Assembly: GCA_021776245.1 (NCBI GenBank)
Contig: JAJFGF010000004.1
Coordinates: 62,001-126,000, forward strand
DNA: 64,000 nucleotides
From: Hyphococcus sp.
Lineage (GTDB): Bacteria > Pseudomonadota > Alphaproteobacteria > Caulobacterales > Parvularculaceae
Direction: 5' to 3'
Shown: piece by piece, positions 36,080 to 45,401 of the stretch
How positions within the stretch are numbered: the first letter of the stretch is position 1
How the letters are laid out: every line of letters starts with the position of its first letter
Translations under genes and position numbers: made by a program
The notes under the pieces: model-generated
What the model was told of the DNA's origin: nothing
Databases searched by the model: none
What the model saw: only the letters and a program-made list of their open reading frames with translations

Positions 36080-36700
36080 TTGGCGATCCCAATCGAAATA
36101 AACATTGAAGAGGAAGCTGACGAGGACGTTGCCGCGGAAGAAAAACCCAAGCGCAACAATCTGATCGTCACCGGAATCGCTTCTGTTGTCGCAGCCGGCG
36201 TCGCTGCCGGCGCTGCTTTTGTCCTTGCGCCCGCGTCGTCTTCCGAGACTGCTGAAGGTAAGAGCGATTCCCACGCGCCAAAATCTCATGCATCGGCCGC
36301 TTCAGATCACAAACCTGCAAAGCATGGCGATAAGAAAAATGACAACTATGGAAAGCCGGAACCGCAGCTGTTTGACGGCGGCGAGCTAAAAATTTACGGG
36401 GAAAGCGCCTTTTTTGTACTCGATCCATTGGTAATTTCAATCCGGCCAATCGCGAATACAAAACATTTGCGCATTTCACTTGTCCTTGAGACATCGATTG
36501 ACGAAGCGGCAATCTTGCTGGCGCGCATTTTTCACGTCCGCGATATCCTTAACACTTATCTGCGATCTGTTGACAGTGAAGCATTTGAAAATCCGGCGGC
36601 GATGGCGCGATTGCGAACCCAAATTCGACGACGAATTCATGCTATCGCACCTGATGTCACCGTTGATAATGTTCTGATCACTGAATTTATTCTAACGTAA
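36080..36700 (+). CDS. fliL: FliL-like flagellar protein (first copy)
   Basis: 206 residues from a TTG start, the only plausible one in frame; no good ribosome binding site is seen. An acidic start is followed by one membrane helix (LIVTGIASVVAAGVAAGAAF) and a periplasmic domain ending TVDNVLITEFILT, the FliL pattern. FliL rings the stator and raises torque. A second FliL is encoded at 43959. It leads an operon with the DUF6468-like gene and motE. Confidence 0.75.
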   Translation: MAIPIEINIEEEADEDVAAEEKPKRNNLIVTGIASVVAAGVAAGAAFVLAPASSSETAEGKSDSHAPKSHASAASDHKPAKHGDKKNDNYGKPEPQLFDGGELKIYGESAFFVLDPLVISIRPIANTKHLRISLVLETSIDEAAILLARIFHVRDILNTYLRSVDSEAFENPAAMARLRTQIRRRIHAIAPDVTVDNVLITEFILT

Positions 36701-36710
36701 GGAAACCGAA

Positions 36711-37319
36711 ATGGATATGATTATCGATTTTATGCTGCTGGCAGCGTCTGGCGCAGCGGTTTTCTATTGCGTGATTCTCAGCCGGAAGCTCGAGGGTTTA
36801 AAAAACACCGAGAAAGGCCTGGGCGCGACTATCACAACAATGTCGCAAACCGTTGATCAGGCGCGTTCTACTGTTGTTCTGGCGAAAGAGAGCAGTAGCC
36901 AAAGTGTAAAAGAATTGACGCCGTTGATTGAAGAGATGCGGACAATCATGCCGAAAGTTACGGAAATGATCGACGTACTTGGCGAGTTGGGTGAAGCCGC
37001 ACACCAGAATATCACTACCGCCGCCGCAGGCGCGTCACAGGATATCGAAGAAAGCCTTACCAATGCGCGCGCGGTTCAAATCGAAATCTCCGAGCGTATT
37101 TTCGAACTCAACGAATTGCTAAACGGACACGGCACAGCAGCGCTTAAGGGCGCCGCAGCGCCGGAACCGGAAACGGATGCAGAGTCGGAACCCATGTCCG
37201 AAGGTGAAGTTGCCTATATTGAGGATATCGAACCGCTCGACCGCAGAATGGTTTCATCGTCCGCAGCGGCGCTTGAAGCAAATATAGACGGTGACGACAA
37301 AATTGAAGCGGCCGGGTGA
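36711..37319 (+). CDS. DUF6468-like single-pass membrane protein, flagellar
   Basis: 202 residues. One N-terminal membrane helix (IIDFMLLAASGAAVFYCVIL) is followed by a long helical coiled coil (ETLT-like, residues about 30-130) and an acidic tail. It resembles the DUF6468 family, which sits beside flagellar stator genes in alphaproteobacteria. It lies between fliL and motE with ten and three base gaps, so it is part of that operon. The function is not established. Confidence 0.6.
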   Translation: MDMIIDFMLLAASGAAVFYCVILSRKLEGLKNTEKGLGATITTMSQTVDQARSTVVLAKESSSQSVKELTPLIEEMRTIMPKVTEMIDVLGELGEAAHQNITTAAAGASQDIEESLTNARAVQIEISERIFELNELLNGHGTAALKGAAAPEPETDAESEPMSEGEVAYIEDIEPLDRRMVSSSAAALEANIDGDDKIEAAG

Positions 37320-37322
37320 TCC

Positions 37323-37871
37323 ATGAAGAACAGAGCCCTTATCGTTCTCGCAATTATTTTTTTCGCCTCATTCCTGGGGCGGTTCGCTGTGCTGGCCTCG
37401 GAAATTACTGGCGCCATGCCCGAACCTGCGCCCCCGTCCAAACCGCAGCACGACCCCAATGCCGAATATACATGCGTTGACGGCGCTCTCGCGACAGCAG
37501 TCAAGGACCGGATCGCAGCGCTTGATGCGCGTGAAGCAAACATCGCCAATCGCGCATCCGAATTAAAGGCGTATGGGCAACAGATTGAAACACGTCTGGG
37601 CGAACTGGAACAGGCGAACATGCAATTGAAAGCGAATATCGAAACGCATCAAACAGCGCGCGATAACGATATCGCAAAACTCGCGGCGATCTATGAGGGC
37701 ATGAAGCCGAGTCAAGCGAGCGAAATCATCAATGAAATGGATCCGGAATTTGCAGCGGGTCTCCTGGCGTCGATGAACAGCGAGCAGGCAGCGCAGATCG
37801 TTGCAACGATTGATTCAAAACGCGCATATATGATCAGCGTCTTGCTCGCCAACCGCACGCACACACCCTGA
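37323..37871 (+). CDS. motE: MotE-like flagellar protein
   Basis: 182 residues. A signal or anchor helix (IVLAIIFFASFLGRFAV) is followed by a periplasmic coiled coil and a C-terminal MgtE_N-type domain (AAIYEGMKPSQASEIINEM). In Sinorhizobium, MotE is a periplasmic chaperone for the motor protein MotC. It is the last gene of the fliL1 operon. Confidence 0.72.
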   Translation: MKNRALIVLAIIFFASFLGRFAVLASEITGAMPEPAPPSKPQHDPNAEYTCVDGALATAVKDRIAALDAREANIANRASELKAYGQQIETRLGELEQANMQLKANIETHQTARDNDIAKLAAIYEGMKPSQASEIINEMDPEFAAGLLASMNSEQAAQIVATIDSKRAYMISVLLANRTHTP

Positions 37872-37958
37872 TGACAATGGCCTCAATGATTATCACACCA
37901 TCAATGCAATGTCGCTCAATTGACTCCGTTAACCAATTAACCAGTTTGATTAATCAGT
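37872..37958. promoter_or_regulatory. Promoter region of the motA operon
   Basis: 87 bases containing two TTAACCA repeats (37929-37935 and 37937-37943) followed by GATTAATC. These are CtrA-like half-sites. No ribosome binding site is clear before motA. Confidence 0.4.
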
Positions 37959-38828
37959 ATGTCTAGTATTTTCGGTTTCATCCTTATAATTGGTATGGTC
38001 TTCGGCGGTTACACATTGGCCGGCGGCAAAATGGCCATCATTACGCACTCTGCGCCCTTTGAAATCATGATCATCCTCGGTTCGGCAATCGGCGCTTTCA
38101 TTGTCGGCAATGACGTTCACACGATAAAAAATGCGGGCGGTGATTTGATCACCGCGATTCTCGGATCGAAATGGAAGCGTTCGGATTACCAAGATCTTCT
38201 TTGCTTGATGTTTGAACTTATCCGCATCGCAAAGGAAAGCCCCGTACGCGCGGAAGCGCATATCGAAAACCCTGAAGAGTCTACAATATTCAGCCGGTAC
38301 CCGAAAATAACGGCCGATCATGAGGCGCGCGAAATTATTTGCGATACGATCCGGTCGATATTGATGAATTTCGACAACCCCCACCAGGTTGAGGACCTTT
38401 TCGAAAAGCAACTGGAGATGTTGCATGAGGAAAAGCTGCACAGCGCCCATGCCTTACAGAATATGGCGGACGCGCTACCGGCGCTGGGTATTGTCGCTGC
38501 GGTTCTTGGCATCATCAAGACAATGGCCTCAATCGACAAACCGCCAGAAGTACTTGGACAAATGATCGGCGGCGCGCTTGTCGGTACGTTCCTGGGCGTT
38601 TTCTTCGCCTATTGTCTCGTCGGTCCGCTTGCCACCAAGGTAACGGCCATACGCGAACAAGAGAAAAACTTCTATGCGCTCATACGCGAGTCTATCGTCG
38701 CCAGCCTGCAGCTGCATACGCCGCAAATGTGCGTCGAAGTTGCCCGCCGCAATCTTCCAGCGACGACACGGCCGACCTTTTCCGAAGTCGATGAGGCGCT
38801 GAAGGCGCTAAAGAAGGAGGCCGCGTGA
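37959..38828 (+). CDS. motA: Flagellar stator protein MotA
   Basis: 289 residues, normal length. Four membrane helices, two near the N-terminus (FGFILIIGMVFGGYTL) and two after a cytosolic loop (LGIVAAVLGIIKTM and GTFLGVFFAYCLVGPLA). The cytosolic loop carries the charged residues that push on FliG. It forms the proton channel with MotB. The start of the next gene overlaps its stop. Confidence 0.94.
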   Translation: MSSIFGFILIIGMVFGGYTLAGGKMAIITHSAPFEIMIILGSAIGAFIVGNDVHTIKNAGGDLITAILGSKWKRSDYQDLLCLMFELIRIAKESPVRAEAHIENPEESTIFSRYPKITADHEAREIICDTIRSILMNFDNPHQVEDLFEKQLEMLHEEKLHSAHALQNMADALPALGIVAAVLGIIKTMASIDKPPEVLGQMIGGALVGTFLGVFFAYCLVGPLATKVTAIREQEKNFYALIRESIVASLQLHTPQMCVEVARRNLPATTRPTFSEVDEALKALKKEAA

Positions 38829-41173
38829 TGAAGGTCTCACTTCCATTGATTGCGACGCTAATCGGCTTAAGCGCGGCAGGCGCCGAGGGCGCCGTAAAAT
38901 TGCGCGCCGGCGAACACAGCGATTTTTCGCGCATCGTCATACCTGAACTGAATCAACAGTGGAATATCTCAACCGCCGGTCGCACCGTCGAAGTGATATT
39001 TGCAGATGGAACGCCTGAATTTGATCTTTCCGATCTGACAGATAAACACAAGGCGCATCGCGTGCTTTCCGCGAAGGTAAGCAAGCGGGGTGAGGAACGC
39101 GTGCTCACCTTGAATCTTGCCTGCGATTGTTCGGTACGCACTGCTCAAAACTACAGCAAAGCCGTCATCATTGATATATTCGACGCCAAACCAGTTGCCG
39201 ATGCCTCGAATGATAAACACGCCGCAGCAACAAACGCTGTAGACGATACCGAGCAAATCGCTGTGTCGCCTGAAAAGGACGCGGTAACCGCTAAAACTGT
39301 TGAAGATACCGCACAAGCTACTGTCTCACCTGAAACACAGATCGTGGTCAGGGAAGTTGCCAACAAAACCGCGAACAGCAATGACGACACGCAAAAACCG
39401 TCGGAGGAAAGCCTGCTTGCCGCACGCGATAGAATGATCGCACTGCTGGCTGAAGCGCGAGCGCGCGGCGTTGTTCAAATCAGAGGCGACGGCGACGACG
39501 AACCGGCAAACGCCAGATCGCAAAATGCAGATGAAAACGCTGCGGAGAACGCTTCCAGTGGAATGCCCGGCGACGAACGAGCGGGACCAGTATCCTGTAT
39601 TGACCCAACGCGGTTTTCTGACCGGCCCCAGGAGTCACGCGACTATGCGACCGTTTTGGCTCTTCGCGAAGAAATGGATAACGCCGTCGGTGAAGAGCGC
39701 ATCGTTGCTGGCCGGGAACTCGCCGGCGCATATTTGCGGATCGGCTTTTTTGAGGAAGCAAGCGCAGTAGCGCAGACAACCGCCGACGGTAAGGACCACG
39801 AATTAATGCTTGCCGCCGCCCTTGCGGAGCTTGCGGGCGCTGCGAAAGCCAATGGCGCGAAAACGCTTCGTAACTATGCGCAATGTGGACCAGCATATGA
39901 AATGCTGATTGCCGCAGCGACAGCACAGGAAGGCTCCCAATACGCAGCCGGGCTTTCAGACGCGCAGATCATTGCACTGAATGCAATGATGCGGTCGTTG
40001 CGCGGACCGATTGCAGAAATCTTTGCAATTAACGCAATCGATCACGACGAAACTGCGTTGATCAGGCGGTATTATGAGATCGCTTCCCGCGCGCAGGCGC
40101 CGGAACTGACGCCGGCCCTTGCCATTATTGAGGCGGCTTTGCCGGATGCGTCATCGGAGCCGCGCGACATCGACGAGCCGTTCATGGAAATTGCGCAAAT
40201 GCCGGGGCCGATGCAAACGCGCGCCCTAGGTGAGATCGCCGCGCAATATGAAAACGACGCAACAATCGCCTATGAAGGATTCCTTGAAGACATCACCGCC
40301 CAGAATTCCAAAATTACCGGATCACGTGGTGACGCGCGCGCTTCTATTGCCGGCGCCAAGGCGCTTGCATCGGCGGGACGGATTGTCGAAAGCATCGACT
40401 TACTGGCAAATGTTGCGAATTCATCCATCCCGGCGCAGGACGCTGCGCGAACATTAGCACAATCGATCCTCATCGTCGCACTCGCAGGCGACAGCGACAA
40501 AACCCGCTTTCTCGCGGTAAGTGCTTTTTTGCAGCATCGCGATTTCATAGCGAGTGAAGCCGGGCGGGATGACGAACTGGTCTTGAGCATTGCCCGTGAA
40601 GTTGCGGATCTTGGCGCTCCCCAGTTAACCGATGAGATCATAGCCGCGTCTTCGCACAAGAGAACACGGCCCGAATCTAATGTCATCAAAGCGCTGGCCC
40701 AGCTCAACGCAGGCGCCGACCAGGCAGCGCTGACTCTCGTTGACAAATATGCGGGAAGCGCAGAAGCGGCCGCGATCGCAGCTCGCGCCGCCGAGCGGCT
40801 CGAAAACAAACCCGCTGTCATCAGCGCCGTGAAGCACGCGTTGCGCGGAAATAATATTAACGAAGAAACCGCTGGAGCGGCCTGGCGCACGGGCGAATGG
40901 AAGCTTGCCGCAGACGCTTATACGAAGCTTGCCTCCGAAAATGTCGAAGACGGATCGCGGCTCGCGCTCGCAGCGCTTATGTCCGGCGCCAAATCCATGC
41001 CCGACATCGCCAGCACTGCGCTCGCGAACGATCCCGCAGCGCTTGCAACCGCGCAGCACATGTTTGCGCCGGCGCCTCATTTTTCACCCGCAAATCTGGA
41101 AGACGTCGCCGCCTATGCAGCTGGCGTCACCGGTGAAGCAGCACGCATCAGAGAGAGGTTGAACGATGAATAA
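38828..41173 (+). CDS. Large exported protein linked to MotA, AMIN-like N-terminus
   Basis: 781 residues from ATG 38828, which overlaps the motA stop (TGATG); GTG 38825 is also possible. AAGGAGG lies upstream. A signal peptide (KVSLPLIATLIGLSAAGAEG) is followed by an AMIN-like domain (LRAGEHSDFSRIVI, residues about 23-120), an acidic linker, and a long helical part with many Ala-rich repeats (residues about 250-780) of TPR-like look. It is encoded between motA and flgF, as MotC-type or stator-support proteins may be. The exact role is unknown. Confidence 0.6.
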   Translation: MKVSLPLIATLIGLSAAGAEGAVKLRAGEHSDFSRIVIPELNQQWNISTAGRTVEVIFADGTPEFDLSDLTDKHKAHRVLSAKVSKRGEERVLTLNLACDCSVRTAQNYSKAVIIDIFDAKPVADASNDKHAAATNAVDDTEQIAVSPEKDAVTAKTVEDTAQATVSPETQIVVREVANKTANSNDDTQKPSEESLLAARDRMIALLAEARARGVVQIRGDGDDEPANARSQNADENAAENASSGMPGDERAGPVSCIDPTRFSDRPQESRDYATVLALREEMDNAVGEERIVAGRELAGAYLRIGFFEEASAVAQTTADGKDHELMLAAALAELAGAAKANGAKTLRNYAQCGPAYEMLIAAATAQEGSQYAAGLSDAQIIALNAMMRSLRGPIAEIFAINAIDHDETALIRRYYEIASRAQAPELTPALAIIEAALPDASSEPRDIDEPFMEIAQMPGPMQTRALGEIAAQYENDATIAYEGFLEDITAQNSKITGSRGDARASIAGAKALASAGRIVESIDLLANVANSSIPAQDAARTLAQSILIVALAGDSDKTRFLAVSAFLQHRDFIASEAGRDDELVLSIAREVADLGAPQLTDEIIAASSHKRTRPESNVIKALAQLNAGADQAALTLVDKYAGSAEAAAIAARAAERLENKPAVISAVKHALRGNNINEETAGAAWRTGEWKLAADAYTKLASENVEDGSRLALAALMSGAKSMPDIASTALANDPAALATAQHMFAPAPHFSPANLEDVAAYAAGVTGEAARIRERLNDE

Positions 41174-41882
41174 CGCTGGCTATGTCGTCCTTTCCCGGCA
41201 ATCGAGTCTCATGAAAGAGCTCACAAGCATTGCCAATAATATTGCGAATTCCGACACCGCCGGCTTTCGCCGCGAAGGGTTTCTGTTTTCCGAATATGTT
41301 CAGGCGCTTGAAAATTCGGGAAACAGCCTGTCGCAGACAAATATCGGCGGGCGTTTTTTCGATACGCGCACGGGCGGACTTGCGGAAACAGGGGCGCCTT
41401 TCGACGTCGCCATCGACGGCGAAGGATATTTTGCCGTGCAAACCCCGCATGGAGAGCGGCTCACTCGCGCTGGCTCATTTGTCCTTAGCAATGAAGGCGA
41501 ATTGTCAACTTCTGAAGGGCACGCCCTCCTCAGCGAGAGCGGCGGACCAATTGCTATTCCGGCGGAAGCCGGAACGGTGACGATTGCGCCCGACGGCTCG
41601 GTAGCAGCTGACGGCGCGCCGCTCGGAAAAATCGGCGTGTTCAACGCGCCGGCAACAGCGCTGATGCGCGAAGGAGCAAACCTGTTCAAAGCGACGCAGG
41701 AAAAGCAGCCCGTGGAACAGCCGCGGGTCGTCCAGGGTTTTATTGAAGACTCCAATGTCGACCCGGTTGTCGAAATTGCACGCCTCATCGAAGTCCAGCG
41801 CGCCTATGAACTCGGCCAACAGCTTTTGAAGGACGAGGATGAAAGAATAACGAAAACTATCGACTCATTCGGGCGCAGCTAA
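41166..41882 (+). CDS. flgF: Flagellar rod protein FlgF
   Basis: 238 residues. LTSIANNIANSDTAGFRREG at the start and IEVQRAYELGQQLLKDEDER at the end are the axial-protein signatures. It forms part of the proximal rod. It overlaps the end of the large protein gene by eight bases. FlgG follows after 26 bases. Confidence 0.9.
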   Translation: MNNAGYVVLSRQSSLMKELTSIANNIANSDTAGFRREGFLFSEYVQALENSGNSLSQTNIGGRFFDTRTGGLAETGAPFDVAIDGEGYFAVQTPHGERLTRAGSFVLSNEGELSTSEGHALLSESGGPIAIPAEAGTVTIAPDGSVAADGAPLGKIGVFNAPATALMREGANLFKATQEKQPVEQPRVVQGFIEDSNVDPVVEIARLIEVQRAYELGQQLLKDEDERITKTIDSFGRS

Positions 41883-41908
41883 TGCGCGACCATAAAGGGA
41901 ATTGAAAA

Positions 41909-42694
41909 ATGCAAGCACTAAGAATCGCAGCGACCGGCATGCACGCACAGCAAACGCGCGTCGAAGTCATATCCAACAATATCGCAAATATGAGCACCAA
42001 CGCCTATTCGGCGCGGCGTGCGGAATTTTCCGATCTCCATTATCAGCAGATCCGCGAGCCTGGCTCGATCACTTCAGCGACCGGCGCTATTGCTCCCTCA
42101 GGCGTCGAGCTTGGCCTTGGCGTCAAGGCCGCCTCGATCTCGATGAATGTCGAGCAAGGCGCGTTACGGCAAACAGGCGGGGATCTCGATCTTGCAATCG
42201 AAGGGCGCGGATATTTCGAAGTCACCCTGCCCTCCGGTCAATCAGCATTTACGCGAGACGGCGGCCTAAAACGCACAGGCGATGGACTTATCGTCAATAG
42301 CGACGGTTTTGCGATCGGCGGCGATATAACAATTCCGCAGGATGCGCGCAGCATTGCTGTCAATGCCGATGGCGAAGTCTATGCGTTCTTCGATGACGAT
42401 CCTGCCGGTCAATTGCTGGGCACGCTGACACTATCGCTCTTTGTCAATGAAAAGGGCCTGAAATCGCTGGGCGGCAATTTATTTGGCGAAACAGAAGCAT
42501 CGGGCTCGCCAATTGCCGGCCAGCCTGGCTTAGACGGACGCGGAACTGTGCAGCAGGGATTTCTGGAGGATAGCTCCGTCGACGTTGTGAAGCAAATCGC
42601 CGACCTTATTGAAGCGCAGCGCGGTTACGAGTTGAACTCAAAAGTAATTACAGCAGTTGATCAGATGCTCAGCTCGACAACGCAGATTCGGTGA
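41909..42694 (+). CDS. flgG: Flagellar distal rod protein FlgG
   Basis: 261 residues, the usual length. QALRIAATGMHAQQTRVEVI and NNIANMSTNAYSARRAEF at the start and IEAQRGYELNSKVITAVDQM at the end are typical. It makes the distal rod that passes through the P and L rings. It overlaps flgA. Confidence 0.93.
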   Translation: MQALRIAATGMHAQQTRVEVISNNIANMSTNAYSARRAEFSDLHYQQIREPGSITSATGAIAPSGVELGLGVKAASISMNVEQGALRQTGGDLDLAIEGRGYFEVTLPSGQSAFTRDGGLKRTGDGLIVNSDGFAIGGDITIPQDARSIAVNADGEVYAFFDDDPAGQLLGTLTLSLFVNEKGLKSLGGNLFGETEASGSPIAGQPGLDGRGTVQQGFLEDSSVDVVKQIADLIEAQRGYELNSKVITAVDQMLSSTTQIR

Positions 42695-43206
42695 TGACCA
42701 TGGAACACTCAAATCTGATTATCGCCGTACTTTTTATGACGGCTTTCGCCAGTTCTCCCAGCTTTGGGCAGCAAGTGATTGCCTCCGTCGATCTTCCGCT
42801 GAAGCAAGAAGCTCCGGAACTGGAAACCGACACGGCAATTGCGCCGCTCGTGACTGCTGCGCGGCATTTACGGGCGGGAACGATCGTACAGGATGCCGAT
42901 ATTCTCGTCGATGGCGGCGCGCCCGACGCTGTGGCTTCCCTCAAAAAAACGATGGCCGGCAAAGAAATCAAACACACCGTTTATGCGGGAAAGCCTCTCA
43001 CCCTTTCAGATCTGGGCTCGCCGACGGTGATAAAGCGGAATGCTGTCATCACGATAGAATTTATTCGAGGCCCCCTCGTCATCACCACCGACGGACGGGC
43101 GCTCGACCCTGGCGGTGTCGGCGACACGGTGCGCGTGATGAATCTTAACTCAAGGATTATTCTTACTGCAATGGTCGTTGGCGCAAATAAGGTAGTGACT
43201 CAATGA
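42694..43206 (+). CDS. flgA: Flagellar P-ring assembly protein FlgA
   Basis: 170 residues from ATG 42694 (TGATG overlap with flgG); GTG 42691 is an alternative. A signal peptide (LIIAVLFMTAFASSPSFG) precedes the SAF domain (AARHLRAGTIVQDADILVD), with the conserved C-terminal DTVRVMNLNSR block. It is a periplasmic chaperone for FlgI. It overlaps flgH by four bases. Confidence 0.9.
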   Translation: MTMEHSNLIIAVLFMTAFASSPSFGQQVIASVDLPLKQEAPELETDTAIAPLVTAARHLRAGTIVQDADILVDGGAPDAVASLKKTMAGKEIKHTVYAGKPLTLSDLGSPTVIKRNAVITIEFIRGPLVITTDGRALDPGGVGDTVRVMNLNSRIILTAMVVGANKVVTQ

Positions 43207-43955
43207 CATCTGCAAAACTTTCAGCGATCAGCCTCTTTTGCGTATTGGCGACTGGTTGTTCAACGGGATTAAGCCATCTCAATCAGCCGCCAAGAATGTC
43301 GCCGCCGGGCGCAGTACGCAACCCCGTGCCGCAACCGACGCCGGCCCGTGTCGACATGACTGCGCCTGAAGCCGTTTACGCCGAGCCTAAAATAACGGCT
43401 GGATCGCTTTGGCGTTCAGGTCCGGAATCACTCTTTGGTGACAGGCGCGCGCGCACGAAGGGCGATATTGTCACTGTGTTGATTGAAATTGATGAGGAAG
43501 CAGAAATGCGCAATCGCACAAATCGAAACAAAAGCGGTTCGGATGATGTTTCGGTTGGCGCGCTGTTCGGGCTCAACAGCCTGGCGCAAAAGGTTTTGCC
43601 TGGCGGTGCCGATCTCAACCCGGGCATCGAAACGTCGTCGACCACATCATCCACTGGCGACGGCCTGATCCAGCGCGAAGAGCGCATTACGCTGAAGATA
43701 GCCGCCACCGTAACCGATGTTCTACCCAATGGACATTTGGCGATTTCTGGCAGTCAGGAAATCCGCGTTAATTACGAGCTGCGCGAATTACAGATGGTTG
43801 GCATTATCCGGCGCGAGGACATTTCACGCGATAATATTGTGACCTCTGACAAAGTCGCGGAGGCGCGCATTTCCTACGGCGGACGCGGGCAAATCACCGA
43901 TCTTCAAAAGGCCCGCTACGGTCAACAGATCATCGACAAAATTTCACCGTTCTGA
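43203..43955 (+). CDS. flgH: Flagellar L-ring lipoprotein FlgH
   Basis: 250 residues. The lipobox LATGC at about residue 19 predicts an outer-membrane lipoprotein. The conserved part includes GSLWRSGPESLFGDRRAR and the C-terminal YGGRGQITDLQKARYGQQ. It forms the L ring around the rod in the outer membrane. It lies four bases before fliL2. Confidence 0.92.
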   Translation: MTSAKLSAISLFCVLATGCSTGLSHLNQPPRMSPPGAVRNPVPQPTPARVDMTAPEAVYAEPKITAGSLWRSGPESLFGDRRARTKGDIVTVLIEIDEEAEMRNRTNRNKSGSDDVSVGALFGLNSLAQKVLPGGADLNPGIETSSTTSSTGDGLIQREERITLKIAATVTDVLPNGHLAISGSQEIRVNYELRELQMVGIIRREDISRDNIVTSDKVAEARISYGGRGQITDLQKARYGQQIIDKISPF

Positions 43956-43958
43956 ACC

Positions 43959-44471
43959 ATGAGCAAATTCTTACCAATTCTGATCATTGTGGTCGCCGCC
44001 CTTGCCGGCGGCGGCGGCGGCTTTTTTCTTAAAACGTCGTCGGCGTCAGCCGACGCTGCAGAAGAACACACCGATAACGACTCTCATGTGTCGGAAGACA
44101 AACAGAAAAATAAATCTGGCGGCGGCCATGGCAAACCCAGCGACGGCATTTCCAATTACCTCAAATTCAAACGGCAATTCGTCATTCCGGTAATGAAAGA
44201 CGGCAAGCCGGAGATGTTGATGGTTTTTGATATCAATATTGAAGTCGACGGCTCGTTCAGTGACAACGCCTATTCCTATGAACCGCGCCTGCGCGACGCT
44301 ATTCTCACGCAATTGTTCATCTTCGCAAATGACGGTGACTTAACGCAGATTACTGAAAGCACAGAAACCCTCACGAATGTAAAAGCAGTCTTGCTGGAAA
44401 CTGCGCGCAGGATTATGGGCGATAGCGCCAGAGAAATCCTGCTGATTGACATTGGCATTCAGGAATATTGA
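43959..44471 (+). CDS. fliL: FliL-like flagellar protein (second copy)
   Basis: 170 residues. An N-terminal membrane helix (FLPILIIVVAALAGGGGGFF) and a His/Lys-rich linker precede the periplasmic FliL domain (RQFVIPVMKDGKPEMLMVFD). It is longer and unlike fliL1 in the linker, though of the same fold. It ends the motA-flgF-G-A-H operon and follows flgH by four bases. Confidence 0.8.
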   Translation: MSKFLPILIIVVAALAGGGGGFFLKTSSASADAAEEHTDNDSHVSEDKQKNKSGGGHGKPSDGISNYLKFKRQFVIPVMKDGKPEMLMVFDINIEVDGSFSDNAYSYEPRLRDAILTQLFIFANDGDLTQITESTETLTNVKAVLLETARRIMGDSAREILLIDIGIQEY

Positions 44472-44677
44472 GCAGACCGGGGCGCGCACCCTTCGCAGTC
44501 CAGCCAACGGACAAATTTCTCATATTCGGAAACCAGACTCAAACGCCCTGCGACAAGCGTTCAAAATCATCCAGCCAAATTGAAAACCGGTCTTATCGTC
44601 CGGGCATATTGCGCAGGAACGTCAAAGCCGTATTTGGAAAATTTCGATGCGTGAACAATAGTCCGGAGCAATATGCT

Positions 44678-45370
44678 CTAGTTTTGCGATCCGAGACCGG
44701 TGACTTTAGATGGATCCACCGTGATGCCGCCGGCAAGATTCAGGACAGGACCGGTTTCAGCGAGGCGCACCTCATTAACGACGCCAATCGTCGCTGCAGT
44801 TTCCGCCCGCAGAAAATCCGGGCCGTTAGTATAGGTTGCATTGACTGTATAAACGCCCGGTTGCGCCGGTGCGCCACTTGCCAAGCCATCCCATTCCTGA
44901 ATGGCGTCCGTGTTTTTCGCCTGAAAACGTGTGATCTCGGCGCCGCTGCTATCAGCAATAACAATTTCCACATTCGTCGCTTCCACATCGCCTGAAACGC
45001 GGAAGCGCATAGGCGCCGAGCCATCGAAATAACCAGGCGTGGCGGTTGTTTCAGCCTCGCGCCCAATCCAGTCGGCATATTGGCTGATGCCGCCGCCGGC
45101 GAGCGACTCAGCAATTGCATCGAGACGCTTGTTGGTGCCGACAATCTGCTCAACTGAAGAAAAACTCGCGAGCTGCGCTACGAAATCAGCGGAATCGAGC
45201 GGACTCAGGGGATCCTGATTGCGCAATTGTGTGGTCAGCAATTGCAGAAAATTATCAAAATCTACTGCGGCCAGTGCGGCATCAGAAGCGGCATCAGATG
45301 CGGCTGGCGCCGCAGCGGTCGACGCGCCAAACGTAGATGGCTGCGAATTTTGAACAGGCGTTGTTTGCAT
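44678..45370 (-). CDS. flgD: Flagellar hook assembly scaffold FlgD
   Basis: 230 residues. The conserved scaffold block is FLQLLTTQLRNQDPLSP near residue 40, followed by FVAQLASFSSVEQIV; the C-terminus is a Tudor/FNIII-like domain. It caps the growing hook and is later removed. It follows fliK on the same strand. Confidence 0.93.
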   Translation of the reverse strand: MQTTPVQNSQPSTFGASTAAAPAASDAASDAALAAVDFDNFLQLLTTQLRNQDPLSPLDSADFVAQLASFSSVEQIVGTNKRLDAIAESLAGGGISQYADWIGREAETTATPGYFDGSAPMRFRVSGDVEATNVEIVIADSSGAEITRFQAKNTDAIQEWDGLASGAPAQPGVYTVNATYTNGPDFLRAETAATIGVVNEVRLAETGPVLNLAGGITVDPSKVTGLGSQN

Positions 45371-45401
45371 AGCCTTTATCCTTCTTTAGTCCTGTAGCGG
45401 G

